A stretch of 13,666 nt of DNA from Candidatus Eiseniibacteriota bacterium (GCA_020052115.1 JAGVPR010000214.1:1-13666), one strand, 5' to 3'. Positions 1 through 7,857 are shown, numbered from the stretch's first letter. Notes: generated from the sequence alone by a model not told the origin. Translations and numbers: made by a program.

Positions 1-174
1 AAGGCGGCCGGCGAGCGCCCGGTGGACGCTGTCCGGAGAAGCGCCGACGGCGCCCGCGCTCCTCGCGAGAAATCCCGCGGGGGTGCTGTCCACGACCTCG
101 GCTCGCACCGCCGCCGGAGCGCACGCCAAGGCCAACACGACGACCGCCGCACAGGAGACCATCACTGTTCGCAT
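1..174 (-). CDS. Secreted SRPBCC/START-like protein, N-terminal part (cut by window edge)
   Basis: Only the first 58 residues are in the window. The ATG at 174 is followed by a typical Sec signal peptide: basic start MRT, a hydrophobic run rich in V, A and L, and a likely cleavage site after AVRA near residue 25. The mature start reads EVVDSTPAGFLARSAG and then ASPDSVHRALAG. This resembles the opening beta strand and first helix of SRPBCC/polyketide-cyclase-like proteins, which often begin with 'AAGF..R....V.A.P..V...L'. The ATG lies 4 nt after the livF stop, and its GGGAG Shine-Dalgarno sits inside the last livF codons, so it is probably the last cistron of the liv operon. The family call rests on a short stretch and is tentative; the presence of an exported protein is more secure. 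Confidence 0.55.
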   Translation of the reverse strand, partial: MRTVMVSCAAVVVLALACAPAAVRAEVVDSTPAGFLARSAGAVGASPDSVHRALAGRL

Positions 175-178
175 CTCT

Positions 179-889
179 CTATTCTCCCAAGTAGGCCTTC
201 TTCACCCGCTCGTCGCTTGCCAGTTCCTTCGCGGCGCCGCTGTGGATGACCTGCCCTGTCTCGAGCACGTACCCGCGCGCGGCGATCTGGAGCGCCATGT
301 GCGCGTTCTGCTCGACGAGGAGCACCGTCATTCCCTGCGCGTTGATCTCGCGGATCGTCTGGAAAATGTCCCGCACGAGGATCGGGGCGAGGCCGAGCGA
401 GGGCTCGTCGAGCAACAGGAGGCGCGGGCTCGACATGAGAGCGCGGCCCACGGCGAGCATCTGCTGCTCGCCGCCGGAGAGCGTCCCCGCGTTCTGCGAG
501 TAGCGCTCCTTGAGCCGTGGAAACAGCGTGAAGACGCGTTCCAGGTCGCGCCGGATGCCGTCGCGGTCTCGGCGCCGGTAGGCCCCCAGCTCCAGATTCT
601 CGCGCACGGTCAGGTTGGCGAAGACGATGCGGCCTTCGGGCGCGTGCGAGATGCCTTGCGCCACGATTTCGTGCGGCTTGAGACGCGTGAGGTCGGCGCC
701 GTCGAAGGTGATTCGTCCGGCCGCGGGCCGCAGTAGCCCGGAGATCGTCCGAAGCGTCGTGGTCTTCCCGGCGCCGTTCGCGCCGATCAGCGTGACGATC
801 TCGCCGGCGTCGATTTCGAGCGAGATGCCCTTCAGCGCCTTGATGCCCCCGTAGTGGACGTGAACGTCCTCGAGGACTAGCTTCGGCAT
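179..889 (-). CDS. livF: Branched-chain amino acid ABC transporter, ATP-binding subunit LivF
   Basis: This is one of the two cytoplasmic ATPases that power high-affinity import of leucine, isoleucine, valine or related compounds through LivH/LivM. With the ATG at 889 it is 236 aa, the usual LivF length. Visible motifs are Walker A GANGAGKT (36-43), the signature LSGGEQQ (137-143), Walker B LLLLDEP (157-163) and the LivF-type LLVEQNA (190-196), where the usual H-loop histidine is replaced as in the family. A GTG at 901 in the same frame would add four residues (MRGA). I prefer ATG 889 because GAGG lies just upstream and MPKLVLEDV matches typical LivF starts. It lies 52 nt after livG and directly before the SRPBCC-like gene. 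Confidence 0.95.
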   Translation of the reverse strand: MPKLVLEDVHVHYGGIKALKGISLEIDAGEIVTLIGANGAGKTTTLRTISGLLRPAAGRITFDGADLTRLKPHEIVAQGISHAPEGRIVFANLTVRENLELGAYRRRDRDGIRRDLERVFTLFPRLKERYSQNAGTLSGGEQQMLAVGRALMSSPRLLLLDEPSLGLAPILVRDIFQTIREINAQGMTVLLVEQNAHMALQIAARGYVLETGQVIHSGAAKELASDERVKKAYLGE

Positions 890-941
890 CGCGCCTCGCA
901 CGGGCGCCCCGCGGCGCCCCGGCCTTTCGCCCGCCCGTTGC

Positions 942-1724
942 TCACGACGCCGCCTCCCCGAGATACGCCTCGATCACCTTCGGATGGCGGCGAATCTCCT
1001 CCGGCGACCCTTCGGCGATCGTGACGCCGTAATCGAGCACGAGGATCCGCCGGCAGATCCCCATGACCACGCTCATGTCGTGCTCGATGAGCAGGATCGT
1101 GAGCCCGAACCTCTCCCTCACCCACTCGATGAGTTGCATAAGCTCGCGCTTCTCGTGAGGATTCATCCCGGCGGCCGGCTCGTCCAAGAGAAGGAGCGAC
1201 GGCTCCGTCCCCAGCGCGCGCGCGATCTCGAGCCGCCGCTGCATCCCGTACGGAAGGCTCGTCGCCGGCTCGTTCGCGACCCCGGCCAGGCCGAAGATCT
1301 CGAGCAGCTCGCCGGCGCGCCCCTGCACCCAGCCCTCGCGCTCGGCGAAGCGCTTCCCTCGCCAGACCACGTCCCAGATCCCGAGCGAGCAGTGGATGTG
1401 CAACGCGCTCCGCACGTTGTCGCGCACCGAGAGGCTCGAGAAGAGCCGGATGTTCTGGAACGTCCGCGCGATGCCGAGCGCGGTGATCCGATGCGTCTTG
1501 AGCCCGTTCAGGCGCCGGCCCTTGAGCAGCATCTCGCCGCGCGTCGGCTGGTACACGCCGGTGATGAGGTTGAAGACCGTCGTCTTTCCGGCGCCGTTCG
1601 GCCCGATCAGCCCGACCAGCTCACCCTTCGACATCCGGAGGTCGAAACCGTCAACCGCCTTCAACCCGCCGAACTGGATCGAGCAGTCGTTGAGATCGAG
1701 CAAGACCCCGTTCTCAGGCGGCAC
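942..1724 (-). CDS. livG: Branched-chain amino acid ABC transporter, ATP-binding subunit LivG
   Basis: The second cytoplasmic ATPase of the importer, 260 aa. It has Walker A GPNGAGKT (41-48), the RTFQNIRLF Q-loop region (87-95), the divergent LivG signature LPYGMQRRLEIARAL (157-171), Walker B LLLLDEPAAGMNP (177-189) and H-loop His215 in LLIEHDMSVVM. The C-terminal tail PEEIRRHPKVIEAYLGE is the conserved end of branched-chain amino acid ATPases. The start is GTG at 1724, preceded at good spacing by GGGAGGT. The gene overlaps the end of livM by 11 nt, which suggests translational coupling. Confidence 0.96.
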   Translation of the reverse strand: MPPENGVLLDLNDCSIQFGGLKAVDGFDLRMSKGELVGLIGPNGAGKTTVFNLITGVYQPTRGEMLLKGRRLNGLKTHRITALGIARTFQNIRLFSSLSVRDNVRSALHIHCSLGIWDVVWRGKRFAEREGWVQGRAGELLEIFGLAGVANEPATSLPYGMQRRLEIARALGTEPSLLLLDEPAAGMNPHEKRELMQLIEWVRERFGLTILLIEHDMSVVMGICRRILVLDYGVTIAEGSPEEIRRHPKVIEAYLGEAAS

Positions 1725-2763
1725 GCCGCACCTCCCGGCGCTTCGACCACAGCCGGCCGAGCCCGAAGGGCGTTCCGGAGCCGAAGAGGCCTTGCGGCCT
1801 CGTCAGCATGAGCACGATGAGGAGCGCCGAGTAGAACACCATGCGGTACTGCTGCACCGATCGCAGCAGCTCCGGCAGGATCGTGAGCAGAATCGCCGCG
1901 ATGACCGACCCGATGATGCTCCCCATCCCGCCGAGCACCACCATGATGACGATCTCGAACGACTTCATGAAGGTGAACGAGTTCGTGTGCAGATAGATGA
2001 GGTAGTGACCGAAGAGGGCCCCGGCGATCCCCGCGAAGAAGGCTCCGATCACGAAGGCCATCACCTTGAATCGCGTCGTGTCCACGCCCATCGCCGCCGC
2101 GGCCGTCTCGTCGTCGCGCACCATGCGGAAGGCGAGCCCGTAGGCGGACGAGACGAGGTTCCGCACGACCAGAACCACCACGACACCCGAGAACGCGACC
2201 CAGAAGAAGTTCGTGTAGCGGGGGATCCCCGGGAAGCCGCGCGCGCCGCCGAGGAAGTCGAGGTTCAGAATCACGACGCGGATGATCTCTCCGAACCCGA
2301 GCGTCACGATCGCCAGGTAGTCGCCGCGAAGGCGAAGCGAGGGGATCCCCACGAGCAAACCGGCCGCGGCCGCGAGCAGGCCGCCGAAAAGAAGCGCCAG
2401 AACGAAGAGCATCGAGGTGCCGATCCCGCCGGCGAGCCCGACCGCCGCGAACGCCTTCAGCGCCGCGGGCCCCCAGTAGGTCGTCATCGCGGCCGCCGCG
2501 TAACCCCCGATCGCCATGAAGCCGGCGTGCCCGATCGAGAACTGCCCCGTGAATCCATTGATGAGGTTCAAGCTCACGGCGAGGACGATGTTGATGCCGC
2601 AGAGCATCAGGATGCGGAAGACGTACGGGTTCAGGAGCCGCGAGAGGGCGCGGTCGAGGACGACGAGGACCGCGATCGTCACCGCCAAGGCGGCGAGGCG
2701 GCCGACGAGCGAGGCCGTCGCGAACCTCTCGACCGCCATCCACGCCCGGCGCGCACCGCTCAT
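1714..2763 (-). CDS. livM: Branched-chain amino acid ABC transporter permease LivM
   Basis: Inner-membrane permease of 349 aa that pairs with LivH to form the translocation pore. Hydrophobic segments occur along the whole length, starting with a helix near 22-40. The family hallmark TGQFSIGHAGFMAIGGY lies at about 72-88, and VVLGGMGSIIGSVIAA with a final LTRPQGLFG marks the C-terminal half. The ATG at 2763 lies one base after the livH stop, and the Shine-Dalgarno GGAGAAGG is contained in the last livH codons. The charged tail KRREVRRAA overlaps the livG start. Confidence 0.96.
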   Translation of the reverse strand: MSGARRAWMAVERFATASLVGRLAALAVTIAVLVVLDRALSRLLNPYVFRILMLCGINIVLAVSLNLINGFTGQFSIGHAGFMAIGGYAAAAMTTYWGPAALKAFAAVGLAGGIGTSMLFVLALLFGGLLAAAAGLLVGIPSLRLRGDYLAIVTLGFGEIIRVVILNLDFLGGARGFPGIPRYTNFFWVAFSGVVVVLVVRNLVSSAYGLAFRMVRDDETAAAAMGVDTTRFKVMAFVIGAFFAGIAGALFGHYLIYLHTNSFTFMKSFEIVIMVVLGGMGSIIGSVIAAILLTILPELLRSVQQYRMVFYSALLIVLMLTRPQGLFGSGTPFGLGRLWSKRREVRRAA

Positions 2764-2764
2764 C

Positions 2765-3664
2765 TCAGACCTTCTCCACCTGCCCCCGGCCGAGAAGCCC
2801 CGTGGGCCTCGTCAGGAGGATCACGATGAGGATCCCGAACGCGATCGCGTCACGCAACGTGCTCGAGATGTAGCCCGAGACCAGCACTTCGGCCACGCCC
2901 AATATCAGCCCGCCGATCATGGCTCCCGGGATGTTCCCGATGCCGCCGAGCACGGCCGCGACGAACGCCTTGAGCCCCGGAAGGAGCCCCATCAGAGGAT
3001 CGATCTTCGGATTCGAGAGGCCGACGAGCACGCCCGCCGCGGCGGCGAGCGCCGAGCCGACCGCGAAGGTGATCGAGATGATCCTATCGGTCGGGATGCC
3101 CATGAGGCTCGCGGCCTCGCGATGGAACGAGACGGCCCTCAGCGCCATGCCCGTCTTCGTCTTCATGACGAAGGTGTGCAGGCCGGCCATGAGCAGGAGC
3201 GAGACGCCGAGGATCACGATCTGGTGGCTGGTGACGACGACTCCGCCCACCGAGAGATTCCGCCCGGGGATGAACTGCGGGAAGAACTTCGGGTCCGCCC
3301 CGAAGACGAGCTGCCCCGCGTTCTCCAGGAGGAGCGAAACACCGATCGCGGTGATGAGCACGGTGAGACGCGGCTGGCGCCGGAGCGGCCGATACGCCGC
3401 CCGCTCGATGATCACGCCGAGGATCGCGCATCCGACCATCGAACCGAGAAGCACGAGCGCCGCGGCGGCGACGCTGGGATGCGATCCGGCGCCGACGGCG
3501 TGCGCGATGTAGTACGCGAGGAACGCGCCCACCATGTACACGTCGCCGTGGGCGAAGTTGATGAAGCGCAGCACCCCGTACACCATCGTGTAGCCGAGGG
3601 CTATGAGGGCGTAGATGCTCCCCCAGGAGAGACCGTTCAGAAGCTGCTGCGCGAACTCTTGCAC
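2765..3664 (-). CDS. livH: Branched-chain amino acid ABC transporter permease LivH
   Basis: Inner-membrane permease of 299 aa, the partner of LivM. The N-terminal signature NGLSWGSIYALIALGYTMVY runs into GVLRFINFAHGDVYMVGAF (about 10-47), which is diagnostic for LivH. Downstream are the EAA-like loop GMALRAVSFHREAASLMGIP, VAAVLGGIGNIPGAMIGGL, and the final ILLTRPTGLLGR. The start is GTG at 3664, 21 nt after the livK stop. No strong Shine-Dalgarno is visible there, so LivH may depend partly on coupling to livK translation. GTG is the only start that keeps the conserved N-terminus. Confidence 0.96.
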   Translation of the reverse strand: MQEFAQQLLNGLSWGSIYALIALGYTMVYGVLRFINFAHGDVYMVGAFLAYYIAHAVGAGSHPSVAAAALVLLGSMVGCAILGVIIERAAYRPLRRQPRLTVLITAIGVSLLLENAGQLVFGADPKFFPQFIPGRNLSVGGVVVTSHQIVILGVSLLLMAGLHTFVMKTKTGMALRAVSFHREAASLMGIPTDRIISITFAVGSALAAAAGVLVGLSNPKIDPLMGLLPGLKAFVAAVLGGIGNIPGAMIGGLILGVAEVLVSGYISSTLRDAIAFGILIVILLTRPTGLLGRGQVEKV

Positions 3665-3685
3665 CGGCCGGCGCCCGCGTCCGCT

Positions 3686-4831
3686 TTACGCGGGCGCGAT
3701 CTTCTCCACCACCACGAGACTGTCGCCGCGCACCTGGAGCACGACCATCGGCTTCTCGGCATCGCGGCGCTCGTTGATCGTGATCGTCCCCGTCACTCCG
3801 GGGAAGTCCTTCGTCTGGGCGATCGCGTCGCGGATCGCGGCCCCCTGGAGGGACGGGGCGCGCTTCATCGCATCGAACAGGACGTTCGCCGCGTCGTAGC
3901 CGAGGACCGCCATCGCGTCGGGCGTCTCGCCGTACAGCTCGCGGTACCGCTCGACGAACTGCCGCACCGCGGGGTTCGGATCGCTGACTGAGTAGTGGTT
4001 CGTGAAGTAGAACCCCTCGAGCGAACCCTGCGCGATCTCCAGGAGCTTCGGCGAATCCCATCCGTCGCAACCGAGGAGCTTCGCCGTGAGCCCGAGTTCC
4101 TGCGCCTGCCGCCCGATCAGCCCGACCTCGGTGTAGTAGCCGGGGATGAAGAGCACGTCGGGCTTCTTCGCCCGGATCGCGGTGAGCTGCGCCTTGAAGT
4201 CTATGTCCCCTTCCGTGTACGACTCCTTCGTCGCGATCGTCCCGCCGAGCTGGACGAACCGCTCTTCGAAGAAACTCGCGAGCCCCACGCTGTAGTCGTT
4301 CTTCACATCGGTGAGGATCGCGGCCGTGCGGGCGCCGACGGTGTTGAACGCGAACTGCGCGACGACGCGCCCCTGGTCGGGGTCAATGAAGCAAACGCGA
4401 AAGATGTAATCGCCCACCTCGGTGACCTTGGGGTTCGTCGAGGCCGGCGTGATCATCGGTATCCCGGCGCCCTGGCAGATCGGCGCGGCCGCCAGGCTGC
4501 GAGAGGAGGCGACCTCGCCGAGCATCGCGACGACGCCGTTCTGATTGATGAGCTTCTGCGCGACCGTCGCCGCTTCCTCCGGCTTGCCCTGGTCATCCTC
4601 GACGATCATCTGCACCTTCCGGCCCCTGATGCCGCCGGCCGCATTCAAATCCTCCACGGCCATGTCAATGCCGCGCTGCGTCGAGATGCCGAACGTGGCC
4701 GTGGAGCCGGTGAGCGAACCGAACTCGCCGACCTTGATGACCGGGACGGCGTCCTGGGTCTTTTGGCAGCCGACCGCCGCGAGCAACCAGAAGGCCGCGA
4801 GCGCGAGCAGGCGCGGGAATCTCGAACGCAT
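3686..4831 (-). CDS. livK: Branched-chain amino acid ABC transporter substrate-binding lipoprotein LivK
   Basis: Extracytoplasmic solute-binding protein that delivers substrate to LivHM; 381 aa from the ATG at 4831. The N-terminus is a lipoprotein signal: MRSRF, a hydrophobic stretch, then AAVGC with the lipidated cysteine at 22. The mature part is a type-I periplasmic binding fold, with IKVGEFGSLTGSTATFG, GIDMAVEDLNAAGGI, the ligand-site region MITPASTNPKVTEVGDYIFR, and the later AVLGYDAANVLFDAM. A GTG at 4837 in frame is only 3 nt from the Shine-Dalgarno GGGAGG; ATG 4831 has a 9-nt spacer, so I chose it. The gene is first in the liv operon, behind a clear promoter. Exact ligand is not readable: this family also binds aromatic acids, amides or urea. 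Confidence 0.94.
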   Translation of the reverse strand: MRSRFPRLLALAAFWLLAAVGCQKTQDAVPVIKVGEFGSLTGSTATFGISTQRGIDMAVEDLNAAGGIRGRKVQMIVEDDQGKPEEAATVAQKLINQNGVVAMLGEVASSRSLAAAPICQGAGIPMITPASTNPKVTEVGDYIFRVCFIDPDQGRVVAQFAFNTVGARTAAILTDVKNDYSVGLASFFEERFVQLGGTIATKESYTEGDIDFKAQLTAIRAKKPDVLFIPGYYTEVGLIGRQAQELGLTAKLLGCDGWDSPKLLEIAQGSLEGFYFTNHYSVSDPNPAVRQFVERYRELYGETPDAMAVLGYDAANVLFDAMKRAPSLQGAAIRDAIAQTKDFPGVTGTITINERRDAEKPMVVLQVRGDSLVVVEKIAPA

Positions 4832-4916
4832 CGTCACTTACCTCCCGAGGAGGAGCGCTCGCCCGAGGCGGGCGTCGCGGATGTGCGGCCTATCTCCGTG
4901 GCCGCTCGTGAGATAG
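4831..4916 (-). promoter_or_regulatory. Structured 5' leader of livK with a hairpin containing the Shine-Dalgarno
   Basis: Between the expected transcription start (about 4917) and the livK ATG three perfect inverted repeats follow each other. CTATCTC/GAGATAG lies at 4910-4916 and 4890-4896 with a 13-nt loop. CGCCCG/CGGGCG lies at 4869-4874 and 4860-4865 with a 3-nt loop. CCTCC/GGAGG lies at 4849-4853 and 4841-4845 with a 3-nt loop. In the last one the GGAGG arm is the livK Shine-Dalgarno itself, so folding would hide the ribosome site. The first, at the start of the transcript, could equally be an operator. The repeats are seen directly; their function is inferred. Confidence 0.5.
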
Positions 4917-4923
4917 CTGCAGC

Positions 4924-4951
4924 AGTATACACGAGGCTTCGTGGGGGTCAA
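4924..4951 (-). promoter_or_regulatory. Sigma70-type promoter of the liv operon
   Basis: On the minus strand TTGACC (4946-4951) is followed after 16 nt by TATACT (4924-4929). Both hexamers match the consensus at five of six positions. This is the best promoter in the window, and it points at livK with a leader of about 85 nt. Confidence 0.75.
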
Positions 4952-4983
4952 ACGGGAATCCGGCCAAAGGGCTTCGAACGCGA

Positions 4984-5022
4984 CGGTGCGCGCCACCCCG
5001 GGCGTCGGGACGGCGCGCACCG
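4984..5022 (-). terminator. Hairpin after korB, probable transcription end
   Basis: A perfect 11-bp inverted repeat (CGGTGCGCGCC and its complement, arms 4984-4994 and 5012-5022) with a 17-nt loop starts 7 nt after the korB stop. No T-run follows on the minus strand, so it is not a textbook intrinsic terminator. It lies between korB and the liv promoter, which favours separate transcripts. Confidence 0.55.
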
Positions 5023-5029
5023 CGAATCT

Positions 5030-5908
5030 TTACGAATAGCGGCGGATGAGCGCTTCCGTATCTATCGCCGGTTCGGGATCCGGACGCACGCCGCCCGGAT
5101 AGAGCCGCTCCGTGAACGACGGCCTGTCCACCTCGTAGTGCACGCCGAGGTAGAGCTTGTCGGGATCCGACGCCAGCTTCATCGCGCCGAAGAGATCGTC
5201 GGGCTTGTGATCCTCCGGCAACGGAAGCACTTTCGAATCGAAGTAGTCGAAGTTGACCGGCTTGTTGAAGGTGAGACACGGGCTCAGGACGTGGATGAAC
5301 GAGAACCCCTTGTGGCGGATCCCGCGCTCCACCATCACGGCGAGCTCCTTCGGGCGCGACGAATAGCCGCGCGCCACGAACGTCGCGCCGTAAGCGAGGA
5401 GCAGCATCACCGGGAGGATCGGCTGCTCCGAGCTACCGTAGGGCGACGCCTTCGTGACCGTCCCGGGCTGCGAGGTCGGCGACGTCTGCCCCTTGGTGAG
5501 GCCGTAGATTTCGTTGTCCATGACGACATAGGTGAGGTCCATGTTGCGCCGCGCCACGTGCGGCAGATGGCCGCCGCCGATCGAGAACGCGTCGCCGTCC
5601 CCTCCGACGAGGAGCACATCCAGCGACGGATTCGCCGCCTTCACGCCCACGGCGACCGGAACGGCCCGACCGTGCGCGCCGTGGAAGCCGTAGGCCTTGA
5701 TGAAGCCCGGCATCCGGCTCGAGCAACCGATCCCCGAGACGACGACCAGTCGGTCGGGGTCTATCCGCACTTCGGCGAGCGCCGAGAAGACCGAATTGAG
5801 CACGCCGTAGTCGCCGCACCCCGGACACCAAACCGGCTTGCGGCCGCTCCGGTAGTCCGACGGCTTGCGCTCGGCGGTGCTGGCCTGGGCGGGAGCGGTC
5901 GGGTTCAC
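5030..5908 (-). CDS. korB: 2-oxoacid:ferredoxin oxidoreductase beta subunit (KorB type)
   Basis: Catalytic beta subunit (292 aa) that binds thiamine diphosphate and one Fe-S cluster. Together with KorA it oxidatively decarboxylates a 2-oxoacid, such as 2-oxoglutarate, to the acyl-CoA and reduces ferredoxin in the cytoplasm. Cys28 and Cys31 (WCPGCGDYG), Cys62 (GIGCSSRMP, 30 residues after Cys31) and Cys211 (SPCLTFN) fit the C-x2-C-x30-C-xn-C cluster ligands of two-subunit enzymes. The TPP/Mg motif is GGDGDAFSIGG (102-112) with DNEIYGLTKGQTSP (131-144). The open frame extends upstream, but the start is GTG at 5908: AGGAGGT lies 7 nt before it and the GTGA overlaps the korA stop. Substrate cannot be fixed; the YGLTKGQ form favours the 2-oxoglutarate/broad KorAB group. 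Confidence 0.93.
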   Translation of the reverse strand: MNPTAPAQASTAERKPSDYRSGRKPVWCPGCGDYGVLNSVFSALAEVRIDPDRLVVVSGIGCSSRMPGFIKAYGFHGAHGRAVPVAVGVKAANPSLDVLLVGGDGDAFSIGGGHLPHVARRNMDLTYVVMDNEIYGLTKGQTSPTSQPGTVTKASPYGSSEQPILPVMLLLAYGATFVARGYSSRPKELAVMVERGIRHKGFSFIHVLSPCLTFNKPVNFDYFDSKVLPLPEDHKPDDLFGAMKLASDPDKLYLGVHYEVDRPSFTERLYPGGVRPDPEPAIDTEALIRRYS

Positions 5909-7650
5909 TTTGCCACCTCCTGGATCGCGCGAAGGACATCCCCGCGCTGGACCGGAAGACCGTCGTACAGATTCACCTGCTTTGGATCGAATCCCGGGAA
6001 CTGCGAGCGCAGGAAAGCCGCGTACTGGCCGGTCAAGTTGCCTTCGATGACGACGATCTTCTTGCACGACTCGATGAACGGCCGGATCAGATGGTTCGGG
6101 CTCGGGTAGAGAAGCCGGGGCACGAGCCCCGCGGCCTTGATCCCCGAATCACACGCCATCTGCACGGCCTCGCGGATCGGGCCGCCGGTGGAGCCCCAAC
6201 CGATCACGCCGATCTCCGGTTCCGGATCGCCGTAGCGCAGCACCGAACCGTAGTCCCGGGCGATCCCCTCGAGCTTCCGCTGCCTCTTCTCCATCATCAA
6301 GCGGCGCGTCTTCGGATCGTACGCCGGCTTGCCTTCTTCGTTGTGCTCGAGGCCCGTGACGACGTGCGCGAGCCCCGGCTGGCCGGGCACCGAGCGCGGC
6401 GACACCCCGTCCTGCGTGAGCTGGTAGCGCAGGTAGCGCGCCTTGTCCACGATGTCCGGCGGCGCCGGCGGCAGCGCGCGGCCCGTCCGCTCCCTGAGGA
6501 GCGACTTCGGCAGGTCCGCGCGGCGGAAGCCGAGGGCCTGATCCGTGAGAACGATCACCGGGATCTGATATCGCTCGGCGATCTCGAACGCCTCCTCCAT
6601 GATCTCGAAGCAGTCGCGGATCGTCGTCGCTGCCAGAACAACATGCGGGGCGTCGCCGTGGCTCGCGGCGATCGCCAGAGTCAAGTCGGCTTGCTCGGTC
6701 TTCGTCGGGAGCCCGGTGCTCGGGCCGCCGCGCTGCACGTTCGCGATGACGCACGGGATCTCGGCCATCGAGCCGAGACCGATGAGTTCCGCCATGAGGG
6801 AGAGACCGGGGCCTGATGTCGCGGTCATCGAGCGCACGCCCGCGAATCCGCCGCCGAGCACCATACCCATACTCGCGATCTCATCCTCGGCCTGGACCAT
6901 CGCGCCGCCCACCTTCGGCAACTCGGCAGCCAGGACCTCCATGATCTCGGAGGCCGGCGTGATCGGGTATCCGGCGAAGAAGCGGCAGCCGGCGTAGAGT
7001 GCTCCGAGCGCGACCGCCTCGTTGCCCGCGAGGACGAAGAAGCCGTCCCCCTCGAGCGCCTCCACCTCGAACGGGTCCTGCTTCTCGATCTGCGAGTCCG
7101 CGTAGTCGTAACCGGCCATGAAGGCATTCAGGTTGTCGCGCATCATCTTCTCGCCGCGCTTCGTGAACTTCTCGGCGAGCAGCCTCTCCAGAATCTCGCG
7201 CGAGAAGCCGAAGAGGGCGGACGTGGCGCCGAGCGCGACCATGTTCTTCGTCTTCGGCTCACCCACGTCCTTGCGCGCGATGCGATCCATCGGGATGTGG
7301 TAGACGGTGCGATCGGCCAGCTCCGGATAGCGCGTGCTCATCGGCTTCTCGGGATCGCCGTCCACGACGAGCACGCCGTGGCGACCGAGAGCCGGGCCGT
7401 GGAGCTGATAGGCCTCTTCGTTGAAAGCGATCAGCACGTCGTACGCGTCGCCGAGGCTGTAGACGTGATCACGGCAGAGACGCAGCCGCACCACGGACGG
7501 GCCCCCGCGCGCCTCGGCGGGGAAGGTGCGGAAGCTGGAGCTGTGGATGTTCATCCTGGCCGCCGCGATGGTCAGGATCTCGCCGGCGAGCACGACGCCT
7601 TCGCCGGACTCGCCGCTGATGCCGATGACGAACTCACGAACAGGTTCCAT
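5905..7650 (-). CDS. korA: 2-oxoacid:ferredoxin oxidoreductase alpha subunit (gamma/alpha fusion, KorA type)
   Basis: 581 aa from the ATG at 7650; the open frame continues upstream, but MEPVREFVIGISG is the natural start, with GGGGGA just before it. Residues about 5-190 form the gamma domain, with GESGEGVV (13-20) and RTFPAEARGGPSVVRL (41-56). Residues about 200-580 are the alpha domain: the signature GYPITPASEIMEVLA (227-241), TATSGPGLSLMAE (276-288) and the QRGGPSTGLPTKTEQAD stretch (306-322), ending in a C-terminal domain around VVIEGNLTGQYA. This fused gamma-alpha layout is characteristic of two-subunit KorAB enzymes, which lack a ferredoxin-like delta subunit; none is encoded nearby. It overlaps korB by 4 nt. 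No clear promoter is visible before it. Confidence 0.93.
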   Translation of the reverse strand: MEPVREFVIGISGESGEGVVLAGEILTIAAARMNIHSSSFRTFPAEARGGPSVVRLRLCRDHVYSLGDAYDVLIAFNEEAYQLHGPALGRHGVLVVDGDPEKPMSTRYPELADRTVYHIPMDRIARKDVGEPKTKNMVALGATSALFGFSREILERLLAEKFTKRGEKMMRDNLNAFMAGYDYADSQIEKQDPFEVEALEGDGFFVLAGNEAVALGALYAGCRFFAGYPITPASEIMEVLAAELPKVGGAMVQAEDEIASMGMVLGGGFAGVRSMTATSGPGLSLMAELIGLGSMAEIPCVIANVQRGGPSTGLPTKTEQADLTLAIAASHGDAPHVVLAATTIRDCFEIMEEAFEIAERYQIPVIVLTDQALGFRRADLPKSLLRERTGRALPPAPPDIVDKARYLRYQLTQDGVSPRSVPGQPGLAHVVTGLEHNEEGKPAYDPKTRRLMMEKRQRKLEGIARDYGSVLRYGDPEPEIGVIGWGSTGGPIREAVQMACDSGIKAAGLVPRLLYPSPNHLIRPFIESCKKIVVIEGNLTGQYAAFLRSQFPGFDPKQVNLYDGLPVQRGDVLRAIQEVAK

Positions 7651-7857
7651 GATTCCCCCATGGCCGGGAAACGGGCGATCGAAGCGATGATCTGAGCGGG
7701 GCCGGCTCGACGTCGTCCTCTCCTCCACCACCAGAAGCCGGCGGTCTCCGCCGGCCGCATCTAAGGCCGACGCACCATGAGCTTACGGGATTCGTCGTCC
7801 GCGGACAAGGACAATCCTGGATCGCGGAAGGCGTGAAATGCGGCGCGGATGCGGGCC
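7651..7857. other. Intergenic region between the MBL gene and korA
   Basis: About 200 bp without a supported gene. It holds the hairpin at 7737-7755 and the ribosome site of korA. I found no convincing -35/-10 pair for korA: TTGTCC near 7820 has no good partner and lies upstream of the hairpin. Confidence 0.5.
7737..7755 (-). terminator. Hairpin downstream of the mrp-fmdB-MBL unit
   Basis: A perfect 8-bp GC stem (GCCGGCGG/CCGCCGGC) with a 3-nt loop, followed on the minus strand by TTCT. It lies about 100 nt after the MBL stop and before korA. It is a plausible terminator of the upstream unit, although the T-run is weak. Confidence 0.5.

Noticed and set aside
1396..3991. Two long plus-strand frames (1396-2829 and 2516-3991)
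   Set aside because: They are antisense shadows of livG, livM, livH and livK, low-complexity and highly charged, with no ribosome site.
3995..6109. A 704-codon plus-strand open frame across livK, korB and korA
   Set aside because: It lies antisense to three well-supported genes. Its translation is rich in Arg, Glu, Asp and His with no motif, as expected from the complement of GC-rich codons.
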